49,663 nucleotides of DNA from UBA4644 sp964541085 (GTDB lineage Bacteria; Bacillota; Clostridia; Oscillospirales; Butyricicoccaceae), in NCBI GenBank assembly GCA_964541085.1, contig CAZIPA010000013.1, positions 1 to 49,663 on the forward strand, written 5' to 3'. How positions within the stretch are numbered: position 1 is the stretch's first letter; every line of letters begins with the position of its first letter. The notes beneath the pieces are model-generated. The model was given only the letters and a program-made list of their open reading frames with translations. It was not told where the DNA came from and searched no databases. This document shows, one piece after another, positions 40,270 to 48,577 of this stretch. A program made the position numbers and the translations under genes.

Positions 40270-40862
40270 TCCGGCGAATCTGGCTGCTGCGCCACGGCAA
40301 AACGGAGGCCAATGAAAAGCGGCTGTATTGCGGCAGCACCGATCTGCCCCTCAGTCCGGCGGGCCGGGCCGAACTGGAAGCGCTGGCGGCGGCTGGCGGC
40401 TATCCGCACCCGGCGGGGCTGCAATATATCACCTCCGGTCTGCGGCGCACGGCGGAGACGCTGGAGCTGCTGTATGGGCCGGTGGCCTGTTCCGTCTGCC
40501 CCGAATTGCGGGAGATGGATTTCGGGGCGTTTGAAATGCACAGCTATGCCCAGCTGAAGGACGATGCGGCCTATCAGGCGTGGATCACCGGAGACAATGA
40601 AAAAAACCGCTGTCCCGGGGGCGAAAGCGGCGAGGAAATGCGTCTGCGGGTGCTGGCGGGCTGGAAGCAGGTGCTGGCGCGGCCGGAGAAGGAGCTGCTG
40701 CTGGTGCTTCACGGCGGGCCCATTGCTGCCATTGTGGAGCATCTGGAGCCGGGACTGGAGCGCAATCGCTGGCTCCATCAGCCGGAAAACGGTCGGGGCT
40801 GGCTGCTGACGCTGGAAGGGGATCGTCTGCTGAAGCGGGAACCCTTCCCGGAAGGATCCTGA
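40266..40862 (+). CDS. cobC: Histidine phosphatase, probable alpha-ribazole phosphatase
   Basis: 198 residues of the phosphoglycerate-mutase-like superfamily: LLRHGKTEAN with the phospho-accepting H10, 'SGLRRTAETLELL' for phosphate binding, the acid in 'LREMDFGAFE', and LVLHGGPIAAI with the second catalytic His. CobC removes the phosphate from alpha-ribazole phosphate or adenosylcobalamin phosphate, the last step of this operon. The superfamily is broad; the role is assigned from its place in the operon. Confidence 0.88.
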   Translation: MIRRIWLLRHGKTEANEKRLYCGSTDLPLSPAGRAELEALAAAGGYPHPAGLQYITSGLRRTAETLELLYGPVACSVCPELREMDFGAFEMHSYAQLKDDAAYQAWITGDNEKNRCPGGESGEEMRLRVLAGWKQVLARPEKELLLVLHGGPIAAIVEHLEPGLERNRWLHQPENGRGWLLTLEGDRLLKREPFPEGS

Positions 40863-40864
40863 AC

Positions 40865-42256
40865 ATGGAAAACTTTACCTTCAAGCTGCAAAAGGAGGAA
40901 AAATGTCCTCTCTATCAGCAGCTGTATCATGAAATTATCGGCGAAATGGAGGCCGGACGGCTGCGGGAGGGGGAAAAGCTACCCTCCAAGCGGGCTCTGT
41001 GCGCCCATCTGGGGGTGAGCCGGAGCACTGTGGAAACGGCCTATGGAATGCTCACGGCGGAGGGCTATCTGCGGGCTGTGCCCAAAAGCGGCTATTATGT
41101 CAGTGCCGCCCTGGAGCGGGCCTCCGGCCAGCGGGAGCCGCAGAGAGAGCTGCCAGAACACGCTCCGGAAGCGCCCCGGCGGTATGATTTTTCCACCGGC
41201 GCGGTGGACACCTCCATCTTTCCCTATGCCTCCTGGGCCCGGCTCAGTCGGGAGGTCATTTCCCGGGATCCCCGACTGTTGCAGCGGGGACAGGTGCAGG
41301 GCGATGCGGATTTTCGTCAGACGCTGGCGGAGTTTCTGCGGGAATATCACGGGGTGCGCTGCCATCGGGAACAGATCGTGGTAGGCGCGGGACTGGAATA
41401 TCTCCTTTCGGTGGTGGTGCAGCTGCTGCCGGAGGACAGTGTTTACGGTCTGGAGGACCCGGGCTATGGCGCACTGTGGCAGACGCTGGGCAACCATCAT
41501 CGCCGGGCGGTGCCTATCCCGCTGGACAGCGGCGGTATGGAGCCGGAGGCGCTGGAGCAGAGCGGCGCCCAGGTGGCCTTTGTAACCCCTTCCCACCAGT
41601 TTCCCACCGGCAGCACCATGCCCGTCGGTCGGCGGCAGCGGCTGCTGCAATGGGCGGCAGAAGGAGCGGGCCGCTATCTCATTGAGGACGATTATGACAG
41701 CGATTTTCGCTATACCAGCCGTCCCATTCCCGCTATGCAGGGGATGGATCAGCAGGGCAGGGTGATCTATGTGGGCACCTTTTCCCGCTCCATCGCGCCG
41801 GGCATCCGCTGTGCCTATCTGGTGCTGCCGGAGGCGCTTTTGCCGGTGTATCGCAGCCGCTTCGGCTTTGCCGCATCCACCGTGTCCCGATTTGAACAGC
41901 AGACCCTGCGGCTGTTTCTGGAGCAGGGACTCTATGGGCGATATCTGCGGCGCATGACCATCCTCTGCCGGAGAAAGCAGCAGCTGCTGGTGACGGAGCT
42001 GCGTCAGCGTCTGCCGGAGGCGGTGATTTCCGGACAGGAGGCGGGACTGCATTTTTTGCTGACCCTGCCGGGCCGGGACGGAAGCAGACTGGCCGAACGC
42101 TGCCGGGCGCAGGGACTGCCGGTGCATTCCCTCTCGGAATATCGGGTTGCCCCCGCGCCGCCGGAGGGTACGCTGGTGCTGGGCTTTGCGGGTCTGTCGC
42201 TGGAGGAGATTCCCCAGGCGGCACAGGCGCTGCAAAACGCCCTGACGGGGGAGTGA
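40865..42256 (+). CDS. MocR-type regulator (GntR HTH + aminotransferase fold) lacking the PLP lysine
   Basis: 463 residues: GntR-type winged helix (about 12-78, LPSKRALCAHLGVSRSTVETAY) and a fold-type-I aminotransferase-like domain (about 105-460). In MocR proteins PLP is bound to a lysine in a G-S/T-F-S-K motif; here the codon is CGC at 41786-41788, giving R308 in VGTFSRSIAPGIR. Other cofactor-pocket motifs are kept (VTPSHQFPTG, IEDDYDSDFRY), so the reading frame is sound. It starts two bases after cobC and may control this operon or sense another ligand. Whether it binds PLP at all is open. Confidence 0.9.
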   Translation: MENFTFKLQKEEKCPLYQQLYHEIIGEMEAGRLREGEKLPSKRALCAHLGVSRSTVETAYGMLTAEGYLRAVPKSGYYVSAALERASGQREPQRELPEHAPEAPRRYDFSTGAVDTSIFPYASWARLSREVISRDPRLLQRGQVQGDADFRQTLAEFLREYHGVRCHREQIVVGAGLEYLLSVVVQLLPEDSVYGLEDPGYGALWQTLGNHHRRAVPIPLDSGGMEPEALEQSGAQVAFVTPSHQFPTGSTMPVGRRQRLLQWAAEGAGRYLIEDDYDSDFRYTSRPIPAMQGMDQQGRVIYVGTFSRSIAPGIRCAYLVLPEALLPVYRSRFGFAASTVSRFEQQTLRLFLEQGLYGRYLRRMTILCRRKQQLLVTELRQRLPEAVISGQEAGLHFLLTLPGRDGSRLAERCRAQGLPVHSLSEYRVAPAPPEGTLVLGFAGLSLEEIPQAAQALQNALTGE

Positions 42257-42324
42257 AAATGCCCGTCTGTAAAGCCGCTGCGGCATCAGCGGCTGCCGTG
42301 GAAATCAAAAATAAAGGAAATGAA

Positions 42325-42358
42325 CAAGAGCCTGCGGTTTTGCACCGGCAGGCTCTTG
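42325..42358 (+). terminator. Hairpin ending the cobalamin operon
   Basis: CAAGAGCCTGC (42325-42335) pairs with GCAGGCTCTTG (42348-42358). The U-run after it is weak. It lies about 70 bases after the MocR gene. Confidence 0.6.
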
Positions 42359-42374
42359 CTATAGATAAAAATCA

Positions 42375-42404
42375 GGGCCCGTCTGAGGGGTAACAGACGG
42401 GCCC
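42375..42404 (-). terminator. Terminator of the S41 peptidase gene
   Basis: GGGCCCGTCTG pairs with CAGACGGGCCC over 11 bases; on the reverse strand it is followed by TGATTTTTATC. Confidence 0.78.
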
Positions 42405-42412
42405 ATAATTTC

Positions 42413-43912
42413 TTACGCGGCGGGGGTGAGGGTGGGGGAGAGGGTTTGCTGGCACAGATTCAGTGCGGCCAGCAGGGGATCATCTCGGAGATAGCTGCCC
42501 AGCTTTTGCCGGGAAAGGAGCAGATTCACCAGCCGCAGCACGGGAATATCCGCACCGGCGGCAGTTTGCTCCAGACCGTAGACACAGCGCAGCCGCTCCA
42601 GCGCCGCCAGCGTCTCCGGCCCCACCTGATAGGGCTTTTCCGGCAGGTTGTCCAGCAGCCCCAGCGACACCAGCGCCTGATGCAGGGCAATGCCGTTGTC
42701 GGAACAGCTGTAGAGCGCCAGCGCCACGGTGTCTGGCACAAAGGCACAGCTCCCGGCCACGGCGGCGGAGGTCAGGGCAATGTCCGGCGCAAGGCCCACC
42801 CCTTCATAATCCCCGTCCCGGATGGAAAGCAGCCCCATCACCGTGACAACGGCGGCGGCATCCTCCGGCAGGAGCACATGAGACTGCGCCCGGGCCTTGC
42901 CGTGGGTGGTGGTGCCGATGACGGTGGCATAGCCGGTATCCCGCAGACTGGCGGTGAGTACCTCCGCGGCGGAGGCGGTATTTTCATTGGTGAGAATATA
43001 AATGTGCTTCAGCGCCTTACCGTTGCCATCGGAGTTGAAATACTTTTCATCCGGCTGGGTTTTGCTTGCCCTGCGCTGGGTAAAGGAAAAGAAGGTACAC
43101 CGCTCCGGCAGCAGATCGGAGGCCACAGTACAGGCCAGATCCAGATCGCCGCCGGGGTTGTCCCGCAGATCCAGAATCAGAAAATCCTCCGCCGTCAGCG
43201 TGGCCAGATCGTTGCGGAAGTGCTGAAGGCTGTCCTCCTCCGTGGAAAACTGATTCCATTTCATGTAAAAAATATGTTCGTTCAGCGGGCGGCCCTGATA
43301 GATGGGATCGGTCAGCGCCTGCCGCAGCAGAGTGACGGTATAGGGCTGCCCGGCCCGGGTGAGGGTGACCTTCACCGTGGTGCCGGCCTCTCCCCGCAGC
43401 TGGGCGGAGACGCCTATGGCCGGTGTGCCATGCAGACTGTTTCCGTTGATGGCGGTGAGCACATCTCCCGCCAGAACGCCGGCAGCAAAGGCGCTGCCCT
43501 GAAGGGATACATCCGCAACGATGATCTGCTCCTCCTGTGCCGCCAGCGTCACGCCCACACCCACATAATTCGTCCCTGTCATGGGGAAGGAAAGACTGTA
43601 GGCCCCGGCGGGAATGTACATGGTGTGACTGTCATAGGCGGAAAGCATCTCCCGCAGTAGCCTATCATACAGTGCGGCATCCCGCTCCAGCGCGGCGACC
43701 AGCGCACCCTCCTGCTGCCACTGGGGAAACACCCGCCCCAGCGGATCGTCCTCCGGACTGCTGGTGAGACAGTTTTCCTGCACGAACCGGGCAACCTCCC
43801 GCAGCACCTGCGCCTGCACTTCCGGAGTCAGGGCCTCTTCTCCGTAAACCGGCAGCGCCGCACCGATGCACAACACCAGCGCCAGCAACCCTGCCAGAAG
43901 TCTGCGTTTCAT
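42413..43912 (-). CDS. Secreted C-terminal processing peptidase (S41, PDZ)
   Basis: 499 residues with a signal peptide (about 1-24), helical N-region with SAYDSHTMYI, PDZ domain (about 112-198, VGVGVTLAAQ...GSAFAAGVLAGDVLTAINGN), and S41 core. Catalytic S314 (NENTASAAEVL) and K339 (TTTHGKA) form the Ser-Lys dyad. A C-terminal ~90-residue tail (about 405-499) resembles the peptidoglycan-binding-1 extension found in Gram-positive CtpB-like enzymes. The start at 43912 is set by AGGAGG. The S-K dyad and PDZ make it a regulated periprotein processing peptidase at the outer membrane face. Own terminator; argS is 65 bases upstream behind another terminator. Confidence 0.9.
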   Translation of the reverse strand: MKRRLLAGLLALVLCIGAALPVYGEEALTPEVQAQVLREVARFVQENCLTSSPEDDPLGRVFPQWQQEGALVAALERDAALYDRLLREMLSAYDSHTMYIPAGAYSLSFPMTGTNYVGVGVTLAAQEEQIIVADVSLQGSAFAAGVLAGDVLTAINGNSLHGTPAIGVSAQLRGEAGTTVKVTLTRAGQPYTVTLLRQALTDPIYQGRPLNEHIFYMKWNQFSTEEDSLQHFRNDLATLTAEDFLILDLRDNPGGDLDLACTVASDLLPERCTFFSFTQRRASKTQPDEKYFNSDGNGKALKHIYILTNENTASAAEVLTASLRDTGYATVIGTTTHGKARAQSHVLLPEDAAAVVTVMGLLSIRDGDYEGVGLAPDIALTSAAVAGSCAFVPDTVALALYSCSDNGIALHQALVSLGLLDNLPEKPYQVGPETLAALERLRCVYGLEQTAAGADIPVLRLVNLLLSRQKLGSYLRDDPLLAALNLCQQTLSPTLTPAA

Positions 43913-43933
43913 AAAATAGCCTCCTTTTTCGGC

Positions 43934-43971
43934 AAAAAAGTCAGGGAACCCCCGAGCGGCGGCTCCCTGAC
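43934..43971 (-). terminator. Terminator of argS
   Basis: Reverse strand: GTCAGGGA (43964-43971) pairs with TCCCTGAC (43940-43947), followed by TTTTTT. Confidence 0.85.
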
Positions 43972-43977
43972 GAAACA

Positions 43978-45720
43978 TTACATATGATCCGGTGCGGACA
44001 CACCAAAGGTGGAAAGGGTGTTGCGGATAACGGCGGCGGTGCAGCGGCACAGCAGGATTCTGGCATCCCGCAGAGCAGGCTCCGTGTCCCGGATGCGGCA
44101 CTCAGTATAGAACTTGTGGAAGGCCGCAGCCACCTGGGTGGCATAGCGATTGAGCCGGGAAGGATCCCGCTGCACGGCGGCCAGACGGATTTCCTCCGGC
44201 AGATGGGACAGCTCCCGGATGAGCTCCAGCTCCGAAGGCTCCCGCAGCAGGGTCAGATCGGCCTGAGAGATCTCCGTGTTCAGACCGTCCTGGGCCAGCG
44301 CCTTGAGAATGCTCTGAATGCGGGCGTGGGCATACTGCACATAATACACGGGATTTTCGCTGTCCTGCCGCACGGCCAGACCCAGATCAAACTCGATGGG
44401 AGAGGCGGCAGAGCGGGCATTGAAGAAGAAGCGGGCCGCATCCACATTGACCTCATCCAGCAGATCATGCAGGGCGATGGCGTTGCCGGTACGCTTACTC
44501 ATACGCACAGGCTGTCCGTCCCGCACCAGCTGCACCAGCTGCATCAGCACGATCTCCAGACGGTGGCTGCCGTCCAGACCCAGCGCGTCCAGCGCACACT
44601 TCAGCCGTGCCACATGGCCGTGATGATCCGCACCCCAGATGTTAATCACCCGGTCAAAGCCCCGCACCTCCAGCTTGTTCCGATGATAGGCGATATCGGC
44701 GGCAAAATAGGTATAGAAGCCGTTGGCCCGGCGCAGCACATCGTCCTTGAGCTCCAGCTTTTCGATGTCCTCGTCGGATTTTCCTTCGGCCCTGTACATA
44801 TGATAAAGCAGGGCAGAGGTCTTCAGCCACAGAGCGCCTTCCTTTTCATAGGTCCAGCCGCCGTCGGTGAGCTTTTGCACCGTGTCGGCCACAAAGCCGC
44901 TTTCGTGCAGCGTGCTTTCAAAGAACCACACATCATAGTGGATGAGATACCGCTCCAGATCGGCCTTCATGGCGGGGATATTGCGCTCCAGACCAAACTT
45001 TGCCAGAGCCTGCCGACGCTGACCGTCGTCCATATGGAGATAGCTGTCGCCGTGCTCCTGATAAAACTGCTTTGCCAGCTCCCGGATATCGTTGCCGTGA
45101 TAGCCGTCCTCGGGGAAGGCCACCTGATCCTCGCCCAGAATCAGCTGCTGATAGCGGGCATCCAGCGACATGGAAAACTTGTCGATCTGATTTCCGGCGT
45201 CATTCACATAAAATTCCCGGGTTACCTCGTTGCCGGCCCGGTGCAGCACCTCGGCCAGACAGTCACCCAGCACGCCGCCCCGGGCGTTGCCCATGTGCAT
45301 GGGGCCGGTGGGGTTGGCGGAAACAAACTCCACCATGATCTTTTCGGGATGCTCCGCAGGCGTGCAGCCATAGTCGGCACCCTCCTGAACGATGCCCTCC
45401 AGCACGGATTCAAACCAGCTGTGGGCCAGCCGCAGATTCAGAAAGCCGGGCCCGGCGATCTCCAGCGACGAAAAGCAGGTGCCCTCCAGCTGGGCGTGGG
45501 CGGTAAGAGCCTCCGCAATTTTCCGGGGCGGAAGATGCAGCGCCTTGGCATTCTGCATGGCAAAGCTGCTGGCATAGTCACCGTTGCGCAGATCCCGGGG
45601 GATCTCGATCTGAGGCGGGGCCAGCTCTGCCTGGGGCAGATCACCGGCAGCCGCAGCGGCGGCATAAGCGCTCTTCAGCAGGTCAGCGGCCTGCCGGATG
45701 GCGGATTGGATAGGATTCAT
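43978..45720 (-). CDS. argS: Arginyl-tRNA synthetase
   Basis: 580 residues, class I. The N-terminal additional domain (about 1-120) binds the tRNA D-loop; the HIGH-type motif is HMGN at 142-145 (ANPTGPMHMGNARGG), the KMSKS-type motif is RMSKRTG, and the DALR anticodon-binding helical domain closes the protein. The variant HIGH and KMSK motifs are usual for ArgRS of this kind. The ATG overlaps the stop of the upstream DUF1934 gene by ATGA, a pairing also seen in Bacillus (ywiB-argS). Confidence 0.97.
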   Translation of the reverse strand: MNPIQSAIRQAADLLKSAYAAAAAAGDLPQAELAPPQIEIPRDLRNGDYASSFAMQNAKALHLPPRKIAEALTAHAQLEGTCFSSLEIAGPGFLNLRLAHSWFESVLEGIVQEGADYGCTPAEHPEKIMVEFVSANPTGPMHMGNARGGVLGDCLAEVLHRAGNEVTREFYVNDAGNQIDKFSMSLDARYQQLILGEDQVAFPEDGYHGNDIRELAKQFYQEHGDSYLHMDDGQRRQALAKFGLERNIPAMKADLERYLIHYDVWFFESTLHESGFVADTVQKLTDGGWTYEKEGALWLKTSALLYHMYRAEGKSDEDIEKLELKDDVLRRANGFYTYFAADIAYHRNKLEVRGFDRVINIWGADHHGHVARLKCALDALGLDGSHRLEIVLMQLVQLVRDGQPVRMSKRTGNAIALHDLLDEVNVDAARFFFNARSAASPIEFDLGLAVRQDSENPVYYVQYAHARIQSILKALAQDGLNTEISQADLTLLREPSELELIRELSHLPEEIRLAAVQRDPSRLNRYATQVAAAFHKFYTECRIRDTEPALRDARILLCRCTAAVIRNTLSTFGVSAPDHM

Positions 45721-46160
45721 TGAAAAATCGCTCCTTCTTCAGCGTTTTTAATATTCAGACAAAGATGATTCACGCCCAGGGGGCTGCTGCCCACCTCGAT
45801 GGCGTACTGCACATCCAGCGCCCCGCCGTCATCGGTGAGGGTGCTCTGGATGCTCTGGGTGGAGACGACAACGGAAAGGTCGCCGTAATCGGTATGATAC
45901 AGGGAAAGATGGCGCTTGCCCTGTTCAAACACCAGCTGGGAGGGATAGACTCCCGTGCGGATCACCCGAACACTGTCCGGAGCCACCCGCAGAGTGGTGC
46001 GGGTTCCGGCCATACCGGTGAGCTCGGTTTCCTCATAGCTGATATAATAGCTGCCGCCCCGGCGGTAATACCGTCCCGCTGTCACCAGCGTGATGGGGTC
46101 GGAGGAGCCTTCTTCGTTCTGCTGAAGGCCCCGAATGGAAATAATCACATCTTTTTTCAT
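45717..46160 (-). CDS. ywiB: DUF1934 (YwiB-like) beta-barrel protein
   Basis: 147 residues, cytosolic, beta-rich; YwiB-type proteins form a small lipocalin-like barrel of unknown function. Features seen: MKKDVIISIRGLQ at the start, 'GRYYRRGGSYYISYEETELTGMAGTRTTLRV', and a C-terminal 'LDVQYAIEVGSSPLGVNHLCLNIK'. The start at 46160 has GGGAGAG 11 bases upstream; the frame continues upstream without better support. Coupled to argS by a four-base overlap. Confidence 0.85.
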   Translation of the reverse strand: MKKDVIISIRGLQQNEEGSSDPITLVTAGRYYRRGGSYYISYEETELTGMAGTRTTLRVAPDSVRVIRTGVYPSQLVFEQGKRHLSLYHTDYGDLSVVVSTQSIQSTLTDDGGALDVQYAIEVGSSPLGVNHLCLNIKNAEEGAIFQ

Positions 46161-46248
46161 AAAAGCAAAGGCTCTCCCTGTTGTAAAAGCATCCTGCCGC
46201 GCACCCGGCAGACGCAGGCCCATCCCCATGGAAAGACCCATTCATCCT

Positions 46249-46276
46249 ACTATACCACAGAATCGGGAAAAAGCAA
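46249..46276 (-). promoter_or_regulatory. Promoter of ywiB-argS
   Basis: Reverse strand: TTGCTT (46271-46276), 16-base spacer, TGGTATAGT extended -10 (46249-46254). Confidence 0.7.
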
Positions 46277-46343
46277 AACAAAAACTGCAAATTTCCTGTG
46301 TTCTTCAAAATGCGCCAATATAATTTATTTTTTAACAAGAATT

Positions 46344-46375
46344 GAATTGCAATTCTCTTGACTTTCTGGTATGAT
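46344..46375 (+). promoter_or_regulatory. Promoter of the decarboxylase operon with a palindrome on its -35
   Basis: TTGCAA (46347-46352), 17-base spacer, TGGTATGAT extended -10 (TATGAT at 46370-46375). The perfect 12-base palindrome GAATTGCAATTC (46344-46355) covers the -35 and is a candidate repressor site. Confidence 0.65.
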
Positions 46376-46439
46376 AAAGACAAAATCGGGAGGAAGACGA
46401 ATTTTTTCCTCCGGCAAATATTCAGAAGGAAGGGACATT

Positions 46440-47816
46440 ATGAAGATCCAGATCACGGAAACCGTTTTGCGGGACGCACAGCAATCGCTGATGGCCACCC
46501 GGATGCCTGTGGGAGACTTTCTGCCCATTTTGGAAAAGATGGACCAGGCAGGGTACTATTCGCTGGAATGCTGGGGCGGCGCAACCTTTGACAGCTGCCT
46601 GCGCTATCTCGACGAGGATCCCTGGGAGCGGCTGCGCACCATTCGGAAGCATGTGAAAAACACCAAGCTGCAAATGCTGCTGCGGGGACAGAACCTGCTG
46701 GGCTATAAGCATTATCCCGATGATATCGTCCGTGCCTTCGTGCGAAAGAGCGTGGAGAACGGAATCGACATCATCCGTGTTTTTGACGCGCTGAATGATC
46801 TGCGCAATATTGAGGTGGCGGTGGATGAGGGCCTGAAATGCGGCGCTCATGTGTCCGGCACCCTTTGTTATACTACCAGCCCCATTCACAATCTGGAGAT
46901 GTTTGTGGAGCTGGGCCAGCGGCTGGAGAAAATGGGCTGCCAGTCGGTGTGCATCAAGGATATGGCCGGTATCATGAGCCCCCAGGCGGCCTTTGACCTG
47001 GTTTCCGCCCTGAAAAAGAGCATTCACATTCCTGTGGTCGTCCACACCCACTGCACCACCGGTATGGGCCCCATGACCCTGCTGAAGGCGGCGGAGGCCG
47101 GTGCGGATGTGCTGGACTGTGCCATTGCCAGCTTTTCCGGCGGAACCTCTCAGCCGCCCACGGAGACCGTCAGCTATGTGCTGGGTGAAATGGGCTATGA
47201 GACGGGACTGGATACCGCCGTGCTCAAGGAAATCAACGATCATTTCAAAGCCGTCCGCACCCGTGCCATCGAGAGCGGCCTGATGAATCCCATCGTCATG
47301 GGCACCGATCCGGATGCGCTGACCTATCAGGTTCCCGGCGGTATGCTCAGCAATCTGGTGGCCCAGCTGAAGGCCCAGAACCGTCTGGATCAGTTCCAGA
47401 ATGTGCTGGAGGAAGTGCCCCGGGTGCGCAAGGATCTGGGCTATCCGCCGCTGGTTACGCCGTCCTCTCAGATGGTGGGTGTGCAGGCGGCCAACAATGT
47501 GCTGGCCGGTGAGCGGTATAAGATGGTTTCCAAGGAGATCAAGGCCTATCTCCGGGGCGAATATGGCAAGGCACCCGGACAGGTGGATGAGGAACTCCGG
47601 CAGAAGGTGCTGGGGGACGAGGCGCCTGTCACCTGCCGCTATGCCGATCTGCTGGAGCCCGCCTTTGAAAAATATCGGGCAGAGATCGGCGAGCTTGCCC
47701 GGTGCGATGAGGATGTGCTCAGCTATGCCGCCTTCCCCCAGGTAGCGGAGCAGTTTCTGGAGAAGCGGAAGGCCCGGGAGGAACAGGTCGTCCGCTATAC
47801 CATCACGGAGGTGTAA
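46440..47816 (+). CDS. oadA: Oxaloacetate decarboxylase alpha (carboxyltransferase) subunit
   Basis: 458 residues. It moves CO2 from oxaloacetate to biotin in the first half of the sodium-pump reaction. The HMGL-like barrel has D12 (TVLRDAQQSLMATRM), the carbamylated lysine K173 (CIKDMAG) and metal ligands H202 and H204 (VVHTHCTTG); the conserved carboxyltransferase C-domain follows (YQVPGGMLSNL, PPLVTPSSQMVG). There is no biotin domain; that is a separate gene downstream. The same subunit type occurs as pyruvate carboxylase subunit B, so the direction depends on the partners; OadB downstream argues for decarboxylation. Start set by AAGGAAGGG. Confidence 0.93.
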   Translation: MKIQITETVLRDAQQSLMATRMPVGDFLPILEKMDQAGYYSLECWGGATFDSCLRYLDEDPWERLRTIRKHVKNTKLQMLLRGQNLLGYKHYPDDIVRAFVRKSVENGIDIIRVFDALNDLRNIEVAVDEGLKCGAHVSGTLCYTTSPIHNLEMFVELGQRLEKMGCQSVCIKDMAGIMSPQAAFDLVSALKKSIHIPVVVHTHCTTGMGPMTLLKAAEAGADVLDCAIASFSGGTSQPPTETVSYVLGEMGYETGLDTAVLKEINDHFKAVRTRAIESGLMNPIVMGTDPDALTYQVPGGMLSNLVAQLKAQNRLDQFQNVLEEVPRVRKDLGYPPLVTPSSQMVGVQAANNVLAGERYKMVSKEIKAYLRGEYGKAPGQVDEELRQKVLGDEAPVTCRYADLLEPAFEKYRAEIGELARCDEDVLSYAAFPQVAEQFLEKRKAREEQVVRYTITEV

Positions 47817-47819
47817 GCC

Positions 47820-48188
47820 ATGGCGGATATGGTCAATATCAGTCTGGGCAACGCGCTGATTACGGCCCTGCTGGGCTATGCCGTGGTGTTTGTGGGACTG
47901 GTGGCGCTGATGTGGGTGATCCAGCTCACCGGCAAAATCATGACCGGAAAGAAAAAGCCCGCGCCCGCAGCCGAGGCACCGGCACCTGCCCCCGCTCCCG
48001 CACCGGAGGAGCCCAAGGAGAAGGCACCCGGCACGGCAGGCCAGCTGAAGCTTTACGATACCGATCCCAGAGACGCGGCCATGGTGATGGCGGTTGTGGC
48101 GGAAACGCTGCACAAGCCGCTGAACGAGCTGCGGTTCATTTCGATTCAGGAGGTCAAGGAAGATGAAGTACAAGGTAACGCTGAATAA
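47820..48188 (+). CDS. oadG: Small OadG-like membrane subunit of the decarboxylase
   Basis: 122 residues: one N-terminal membrane helix (about 12-40), an alanine/proline linker (about 45-65), and a small soluble C-terminal domain (about 72-115, AVVAETLHKPLNELRFISIQE). OadG subunits join the carboxyltransferase to the membrane pump. It starts three bases after oadA and overlaps the biotin carrier gene by 26 bases. Confidence 0.83.
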   Translation: MADMVNISLGNALITALLGYAVVFVGLVALMWVIQLTGKIMTGKKKPAPAAEAPAPAPAPAPEEPKEKAPGTAGQLKLYDTDPRDAAMVMAVVAETLHKPLNELRFISIQEVKEDEVQGNAE

Positions 48189-48567
48189 TAAAACCTATGA
48201 GGTAGAGGTGGAACAGGGTCAGGCCATGATTCTGGATGAATATGAGGCTTATGCCCCCGCCGCTCCCGCATCCGCCGCGGCTCCTGCCGCTCCGGCCCCC
48301 GCGGCACCCGCTGCCGCCCCCGCTCCTGCCGCCGTTCCCCAGAATGTGGCGGTGGGCGAGGTCATCAAATCTCCCATGCCCGGCAACATTCTGAAAATCC
48401 CCGTCTCTCTGGGCCAGAAGGTGGAAGAGGGCGAAGTGGTCGTCCTGCTGGAGGCCATGAAGATGGAAAACGAGATTGTAGCCACAAAGGCGGGAACGGT
48501 GGTGCAGATCCTCACTACCAAGGGCGCTGTGGTGGAGACCAACACGCCTCTGGTCGTCATCGGATAA
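48163..48567 (+). CDS. Biotin carboxyl carrier protein of the decarboxylase
   Basis: 134 residues: a short N-terminal strand segment, an alanine/proline hinge (about 31-60), then the biotinyl domain (about 64-134) with the biotinylated lysine K100 in LEAMKMENE. It shuttles CO2 from OadA to OadB. A flexible A/P hinge is usual in such carriers (compare MmdC/GcdC). Confidence 0.94.
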   Translation: MKYKVTLNNKTYEVEVEQGQAMILDEYEAYAPAAPASAAAPAAPAPAAPAAAPAPAAVPQNVAVGEVIKSPMPGNILKIPVSLGQKVEEGEVVVLLEAMKMENEIVATKAGTVVQILTTKGAVVETNTPLVVIG

Positions 48568-48577
48568 GGAGGAGCAT

